Shown here in pieces: positions 5,001 to 8,238 of a stretch of 8,238 nucleotides of DNA; the stretch's first letter is position 1; the number at the start of each line of letters is the position of its first letter. The notes beneath the pieces were generated by a model. That model was not told where the DNA came from. It saw only the letters and a list, made by a program, of their open reading frames with translations, and did no database searches. The stretch is from Thaumarchaeota archaeon S13 (GTDB lineage Archaea > Thermoproteota > Nitrososphaeria > Nitrososphaerales > Nitrosopumilaceae): the NCBI GenBank assembly GCA_003724275.1, contig RHFA01000010.1, forward strand, positions 1 to 8,238, in the 5' to 3' direction. The position numbers and the translations under genes were made by a program.

Positions 5001-5365
5001 GCCGCGCGCCCTCGTCCTGGCCCGACAGTCCGCGCGCCGGCCATGGCATCCGGCCTGCCCGCGCAAACTTGCACTCACGGCCTGCAGCGTGACCTGGCAT
5101 TCCCGCGTTCGGCGCAGGCGCGGCCGCGGCGCGCATGCCCCACTGCCCGCCGCCACTGCCCCGCGCATGCGCGCGCCCCGTGCCGGGCGTTGGGGGAACG
5201 CCGCGCGCCCTTTTCCCGGCGGCGCGAGGCGGCCCCTGCCCCGCGCAGGGCCATGTCGGCGGCCGCTGCGCCCCTCTCCATGGGCCAACAGAAACCAGGC
5301 GCCGGCGGCCCGCGCCCATGTCGCGCGCGGTGGCCAGCGGCGCCACAGGCGGCTGTGCGCGCGGT

Positions 5366-5393
5366 GGCCTCATGGCCGCCGGGCCTCATGGCC
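5366..5393. repeat. Direct repeat GGCCTCATGGCC, two copies
   Basis: The 12-mer occurs at 5366-5377 and 5382-5393. Each copy has GGCC arms around TCAT, so each is also a small inverted repeat. Confidence 0.55.
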
Positions 5394-5406
5394 TCCTGGC
5401 CTGAGA

Positions 5407-5422
5407 GCGGCAATCTTGCCGC
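5407..5422. repeat. Near-perfect palindrome GCGGCAA-TC-TTGCCGC downstream of the HTH gene
   Basis: Seven complementary bases on each side of a two-base centre. It lies 26-41 nt beyond the stop of the minus-strand HTH gene, where it could be part of that transcript's 3' end or a protein-binding site. There is no adjacent T-run on the minus strand. Confidence 0.5.
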
Positions 5423-5447
5423 CCCGCAGGCCGGCGCGCGCGGCGGC

Positions 5448-5858
5448 CTAGGAGCCGCCTGACTTGAGGAGCATGCTCTCGCACTCTTTGCAGACCTGCT
5501 CGTCGATGTTTGACTCTAGCTTGCGGTGTATCTCGCAGATGAGGAGGCTAGAGCGCACATAGTCGCACATTCCGAGGAACATTGAGAGGCTCGAGGGCGT
5601 GTACGCCATGTCCGAGGCGAGCTTGTCTGTTAGCTCTGTGAGCATCTCTGAGATGCGGTCCTCGGCGAGGAGCTTGTCTATGAGGCGCTTGTCGCCTCGC
5701 ACGCCGCGGATATAGTTGCTCACGGCGGCCTGCGTGACGCCGAGCATCTTTGATATCTTGTCCTCCTGGATCTTGTGGTCCGCGGAGAGCTTGCGGGCCA
5801 GGATCGCGCGCAGGGCAGGTATGAGCGTCTTTGACTCGATCTCGGCTGGCAGCAGCAT
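5448..5858 (-). CDS. Helix-turn-helix transcriptional regulator with a putative metal site
   Basis: This 136-residue archaeal regulator resembles the COG2522-type HTH family. An N-terminal helix (TLIPALRAILARKL, residues 11-24) precedes an XRE-like helix-turn-helix at about 27-55, where ISKMLGVTQAAVSNYIRGVRG contains the typical recognition helix TQAAVSNYI. The C-terminal half is helical and carries C108-x2-H111 and C123-x2-C126, a spacing suited to a zinc or redox-sensitive iron-sulfur site. Its ATG lies 29.5 nt from the TTTAAA box shared with the divergent asparagine synthetase. Control of that neighbour, or autoregulation at the common box, is therefore a reasonable inference. Confidence 0.8.
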   Translation of the reverse strand: MLLPAEIESKTLIPALRAILARKLSADHKIQEDKISKMLGVTQAAVSNYIRGVRGDKRLIDKLLAEDRISEMLTELTDKLASDMAYTPSSLSMFLGMCDYVRSSLLICEIHRKLESNIDEQVCKECESMLLKSGGS

Positions 5859-5884
5859 CGCGCGCGCGGCCGCGCTAGAAAGGA

Positions 5885-5890
5885 TTTAAA
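5885..5890. promoter_or_regulatory. Shared bidirectional TATA box (TTTAAA) between the HTH gene and the asparagine synthetase
   Basis: A perfectly palindromic A/T hexamer in a 58-bp intergenic gap. Its centre (5887.5) is exactly 29.5 nt from both the ATG at 5858 on the minus strand and the ATG at 5917 on the plus strand. Both mRNAs would be leaderless. Confidence 0.72.
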
Positions 5891-5916
5891 GCTATCAGCG
5901 CGTCCGGCCCGCCGCA

Positions 5917-6879
5917 ATGGTCGAGCACGGGGCCGAGGCAGGAGCCGTCCGCAGGGCAGTCGCCGGGGCCGTGGGGGCCTCAGGGGCCGCCTCGGTCGCC
6001 CTCTCTGGGGGCCTGGACAGCTCTGTCGTCGCGGCCCTCCTGGCCGGCACGGGGGCGCGGTGCGTGAGCGTCGCCGCCGGCGACTGGGCCTCGCCGGACC
6101 TGCCCCACGCGCGCGCCATGGCCCGCCACGCCGGGATGGCCCTTGATGTCGTGCGCGCCGGCGCCGCCGAGGCCCTCGGGGCCGCCGGCGAGGCGATCGC
6201 CGCGCTGGGGACCTACTCGCCCATGGAGGTCCGCAGCGCCGCCGTGGCGTGCCTGGCCCTGCGCGCGGCGCGCGAGCGCGGCGCAGTTCCCGTGGCCACC
6301 GGCGACGGGGCCGACGAGCTCTTTGCGGGGTATGCCTTTCTCGTCTCGGCGCCGGCCGGAACGCTGCGCGCGCGCCTGGACCGCCTGCAGGGGATTATGC
6401 ACTTTCCCTCGCTTCGCCTAGCCGGCGCCATGGGCGTGCGGGCCGTCGCGCCGTTCCTCGACGAGGGCGTCGTGCGCGCCTCGCGCGCAATGCCCGACGG
6501 CCTCCTCGTGCGCGAGGAGCGCGGGCGGCGCGTCGGCAAGTGGATACTGCGCAGGGCCTTTGAGCGCGACGTCCCGCGCGGGATCGCCTGGCGCCAAAAG
6601 GTCCCAATGGCCAGCGGGGCCGGCCTCGACGGCCTCGGCGCGCTTTTGGGGGAGATGATCCCCGATGCGGACTTTGCCGAGAGGGCGCGCGGCGTCATGG
6701 AGCGCGACGGCGTTCGCGTCAGGGACAAGGAGTCGCTCCACTATTACGAGGTCCGGCGGCGCGCGCACGGCCCGCCGCGGCGCGCCGCGGCCGGCGCGCC
6801 GTCGTGCCCTGACTGCGGCTCGGACGTGTCTGCCGGCGGCGCGAGGTACTGCCGCATGTGCGGGAGGTTTCCGCTCTAG
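5917..6879 (+). CDS. asnB: Asparagine synthetase-like ATP-pyrophosphatase without glutaminase domain, with C-terminal zinc ribbon
   Basis: This 320-residue protein matches the synthetase half of class B asparagine synthetase. The PP-loop SGGLDSS lies at residues 30-36 and binds ATP pyrophosphate. TGDGADELFAGY at 128-139 corresponds to the SGEGADE motif. AVAPFLDEGVV and the WRQKVPMASGAG segment (near 226-237) match the C-terminal part of the synthetase fold. The N-terminal Cys-dependent glutaminase domain of the bacterial enzyme is absent, so free ammonia is the likely nitrogen donor, unless a partner supplies it. At the C-terminus C297-x2-C300 and C312-x2-C315 form a zinc ribbon, unusual for this family. 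The substrate need not be aspartate, since related proteins amidate other substrates. It is divergent from the HTH gene and converges on the YHS gene. Confidence 0.82.
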   Translation: MVEHGAEAGAVRRAVAGAVGASGAASVALSGGLDSSVVAALLAGTGARCVSVAAGDWASPDLPHARAMARHAGMALDVVRAGAAEALGAAGEAIAALGTYSPMEVRSAAVACLALRAARERGAVPVATGDGADELFAGYAFLVSAPAGTLRARLDRLQGIMHFPSLRLAGAMGVRAVAPFLDEGVVRASRAMPDGLLVREERGRRVGKWILRRAFERDVPRGIAWRQKVPMASGAGLDGLGALLGEMIPDADFAERARGVMERDGVRVRDKESLHYYEVRRRAHGPPRRAAAGAPSCPDCGSDVSAGGARYCRMCGRFPL

Positions 6880-7022
6880 GCGCGGCGCGACCACTTGCGC
6901 GGCCTCTTTGCGAATATCTTCATGCACCCGTTGCAGCAGAAATAGTACTTTGCGCCCTTGTGCTCGTGGACGAGGGCAATCTCCTCGTCGAGCTCTATTC
7001 CGCACACCGGATCCACGGGCAC
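6876..7022 (-). CDS. Small YHS/TRASH-domain metal-binding protein
   Basis: This 48-residue protein starts at GTG 7022. It consists almost entirely of a YHS/TRASH-type domain: DPVCGIELDEE at residues 4-14 followed by GAKYYFCCNGCMKIF at about 23-37. Cysteines C7, C29 or C30, and C33 are the likely ligands for a metal such as copper, zinc or iron. Stand-alone domains of this kind act as metal sensors, chaperones or accessory subunits; the partner here is unknown. The start is set by a TATAAATA box 27.5 nt upstream on the minus strand; a second GTG at 7016 would remove two residues. Its TAG shares CTAG with the stop of the convergent asparagine synthetase. Confidence 0.8.
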   Translation of the reverse strand: MPVDPVCGIELDEEIALVHEHKGAKYYFCCNGCMKIFAKRPRKWSRRA

Positions 7023-7045
7023 GCGCGCGGCGCGCCGGATTTTGG

Positions 7046-7053
7046 TATTTATA
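7046..7053 (-). promoter_or_regulatory. TATA box (TATAAATA) of the YHS-domain gene
   Basis: On the minus strand it reads TATAAATA, identical to the box of the 2285 zinc-finger gene. Its centre is 27.5 nt before the GTG at 7022. Confidence 0.7.
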
Positions 7054-7131
7054 CATATGCGGGCGCGTGCCCTGCCGGGGAGGGGCGGGCGCGCAGGCCG
7101 GATCGCCCCTGCCCATGCCGTGCCCAGGGCA

Positions 7132-7416
7132 TTACGGCAACAGCCTTAGGCGGCCGCAAAATGCCGCCGTGGCCAGGGTCACAATAATGAACGCGATGGC
7201 CACAACCCATGACGAGGTGCCCACGTCCAGCATTGGAAGTGCCCTAGGCTCAATGTCATGCAGAGTGCCCTCTAGCTCTAGATATGGGAGATATAGCCGG
7301 TATGAGAGCTCGTCGGCCCTCCACTCGTACACATGCGAGGCCGCAATCAGCAGGAACGCAATTGCGAGCGCAAAGCAGAGCGGATTGGGATTACGAAATG
7401 CTCCCCACGACATCAT
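7132..7416 (-). CDS. Small membrane protein with two predicted transmembrane helices
   Basis: This 94-residue protein starts at ATG 7416 (a second ATG follows at 7413). Its start overlaps the end of the preceding gene by 26 nt, so the two are probably co-translated. Hydrophobic helices lie at about residues 13-29 (LCFALAIAFLLIAASHV) and 69-88 (SWVVAIAFIIVTLATAAFC). Between them is a 40-residue loop with several acidic residues and Tyr (YRLYLPYLELEGTLHDIEP), likely outside the membrane. No family is recognised. It ends in TAA and is the last gene of the right-hand minus-strand operon. Confidence 0.65.
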   Translation of the reverse strand: MMSWGAFRNPNPLCFALAIAFLLIAASHVYEWRADELSYRLYLPYLELEGTLHDIEPRALPMLDVGTSSWVVAIAFIIVTLATAAFCGRLRLLP

Positions 7417-7867
7417 TGTGCTGTGCTTTTTCTAGGCGCCTCTGCCTTTTTATGACAAGCGCCATAGGCAGTACTATGGCGGTCGCACCAAAAACGTAGT
7501 TTAGTGGGAACGGTCCCGTGTCAACGATAACGGCTGCCCCAAAGACGCACATGGACACAAACAGCACAAAGTAGAGCCTTTCGCCCAGGGTTGCAGGCGG
7601 GCTTTTGCTGGCGAGCCTGGAAGGTTTTCTTGTTTTGCGGTTTGAGCACATAGGGCAGTTGGCGTGTGCCGCCTTGTGATGAAGTTCCCGGCGATGGGTT
7701 GCATGAACAGCCTGGTGCGAGCGTGAGCCCAGTTGCGCCTGAGCAGGGTTGCCGTCAGGCCCTGTTTTCGTGGTTTCTGGCGAGTCTCGTGTGGCGTTTT
7801 TGGCCGAGTTTTGTGAACGTAGTGATGACCTAGATGCGCGGCTAGTTCGGAACAGGCGATCGTTCAA
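7391..7867 (-). CDS. Membrane protein with His-rich/CxxC segment and two predicted transmembrane helices
   Basis: This 158-residue protein starts at TTG 7867. The start is supported by AGGGGGTGAT just upstream on the minus strand, a near-perfect Shine-Dalgarno that overlaps the stop of the preceding gene (TGA 7874-7872) and leaves only 4 nt between the genes. Residues 1-50 are polar and low-complexity. Residues 51-74 contain several histidines and C71-x2-C74 (HANCPMCSNRK), a possible metal site. Two hydrophobic helices follow at about 98-115 and 121-139, then a basic tail. The family is not recognised. The N-terminal part is weakly conserved-looking, so a shorter product from ATG at residue 73 cannot be excluded. 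Confidence 0.6.
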   Translation of the reverse strand: MNDRLFRTSRASRSSLRSQNSAKNATRDSPETTKTGPDGNPAQAQLGSRSHQAVHATHRRELHHKAAHANCPMCSNRKTRKPSRLASKSPPATLGERLYFVLFVSMCVFGAAVIVDTGPFPLNYVFGATAIVLPMALVIKRQRRLEKAQHNDVVGSIS

Positions 7868-7879
7868 ATTATCACCCCC
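7868..7879 (-). promoter_or_regulatory. Shine-Dalgarno nested in the upstream stop codon, for the TTG start at 7867
   Basis: On the minus strand AGGGGGTGAT contains the TGA stop of the 7872 gene and differs by one base from the extended SD consensus AGGAGGTGAT. From the G-run it is 7 nt to the TTG. This is a stop/SD/start arrangement for coupled translation. Confidence 0.6.
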
Positions 7880-8238
7880 TGGCCTCAGGCATTGTTGTCC
7901 ATGCCTTCAGTTGGAGATCCGTCGTGTCAAACCTTAGCTGCCTTAGATGATGGAATATCTCATCGTTGCCCCCGTGCACAATTGCGTGCAGCACGTCGTT
8001 TGTGGCTTGGACAAGCTTCGAGTGGGCTGATTTTGCAAGTTCGTCGGGTATATCATATTTGTCATGCAGCGTGTCCATGCTGTAGAACACGGACTCGAGC
8101 ACCTCGCACACAAAAACCCAGTCCTTTTGTCCTAGCAGGCATGAGAAACGCGTCATGTCGCTTGCCAGGTCGGCGCATATCCCATACTGGCCTTTTTCTA
8201 GGTGTGTTATCACCTTTTGGATGTTTTCTACAAATGTG
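7872..8238 (-). CDS. Hypothetical soluble helical protein, 5' end beyond the window
   Basis: The minus-strand frame is open from the right edge to TGA 7874-7872 and gives at least 121 residues (TFVENIQKVITHLEKGQYGI at the edge). The GTG at 8213 is an internal candidate start, but the sequence before it looks equally coding, so the gene probably begins outside the window. The composition is that of an all-helical cytoplasmic protein, with segments such as VFVCEVLESVFYSMDTLH and DELAKSAHSKLVQATNDVLHAIVHG. No motif assigns it to a family. It is the first visible gene of the operon running leftwards to 7132. Confidence 0.6.
   Translation of the reverse strand, partial: TFVENIQKVITHLEKGQYGICADLASDMTRFSCLLGQKDWVFVCEVLESVFYSMDTLHDKYDIPDELAKSAHSKLVQATNDVLHAIVHGGNDEIFHHLRQLRFDTTDLQLKAWTTMPEARG

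Larger units (their letters stand above)
5001..5447. other. Gene-free GC-rich spacer of about 450 nt
   Basis: Nothing convincing is encoded here. Open frames on both strands translate to Arg/Pro/Ala-rich peptides without conserved-looking segments, and there is no A/T-rich promoter box inside. It separates the ends of two convergent transcripts (rpoK and the HTH gene) and contains short inverted and direct repeats near 5366-5422. No RNase P or SRP RNA consensus was found. Confidence 0.55.

Noticed and set aside
5288..5302. ACAGAAACC-like string resembling a conserved segment of RNase P RNA
   Set aside because: The other universal RNase P elements (the GAGGAAAGTCC-type segment and a matching P4 partner) are not found nearby, so the short match is probably chance.
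6418..7116. Minus-strand open frame of 232 codons opposite asnB
   Set aside because: It is antisense to a well-supported gene with recognised motifs and reads as an Arg/Ala/Pro-rich shadow. The real minus-strand gene at its end is the YHS gene in another frame.
7861..7875. GTTCAAATTAT, resembling a tRNA T-loop
   Set aside because: No flanking 5-bp T-stem, acceptor stem or D-arm can be formed, and it lies at a gene junction explained by SD and start codon.

Overview
The window looks like chromosomal DNA of a GC-rich ammonia-oxidising archaeon (Thaumarchaeota/Nitrososphaerota). Overall gene content and composition resemble the sponge symbiont Cenarchaeum symbiosum; this species-level guess is inference. 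The archaeal assignment rests on an eS25 ribosomal protein, an archaeal RNA polymerase subunit K (Rpb6 type), a deoxyhypusine-synthase-family enzyme, and TATA boxes that sit 27-31 nt from start codons (leaderless transcription), often with GTG or TTG starts.

Layout, left to right. 1-129 is the tail of an upstream gene. It overlaps by 8 nt a PD-(D/E)XK nuclease-like gene (122-610), whose frame continues past an in-frame TAG to 886. Next comes a deoxyhypusine-synthase-like gene (946-2076), convergent with a small zinc-finger gene on the minus strand (2073-2285). Divergent from that is a three-gene plus-strand operon of small proteins, two with membrane segments (2399-3147). A 590-nt hairpin-rich spacer follows. 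Then come eS25 (3771-4136), a convergent overlapping TM1367-type cyclophilin-like gene (4076-4468, minus), and rpoK (4524-5000), which shares one TATA box with the cyclophilin-like gene. After a second gene-free spacer (5001-5447) lies an HTH regulator (5448-5858, minus), which shares a TTTAAA box with a glutaminase-less asparagine synthetase (5917-6879). A 48-codon YHS/TRASH metal-binding gene (6876-7022, minus) converges on the latter. The right end is a minus-strand operon of three proteins of unknown function (7132 to beyond 8238), somewhat lower in GC than the centre.

The functional theme is informational and housekeeping: transcription (RpoK, HTH regulator), translation (eS25, possible aIF5A modification) and amide metabolism. 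The most striking non-gene structure is promoter and terminus geometry. Two divergent pairs each have a single palindromic TATA box at the midpoint between the two start codons. Two convergent pairs end in the same CTAG tetranucleotide. Every promoter-proximal gene appears leaderless, whereas operon-internal genes show Shine-Dalgarno-like sequences or overlaps. No tRNA, rRNA, CRISPR array or insertion sequence was seen.
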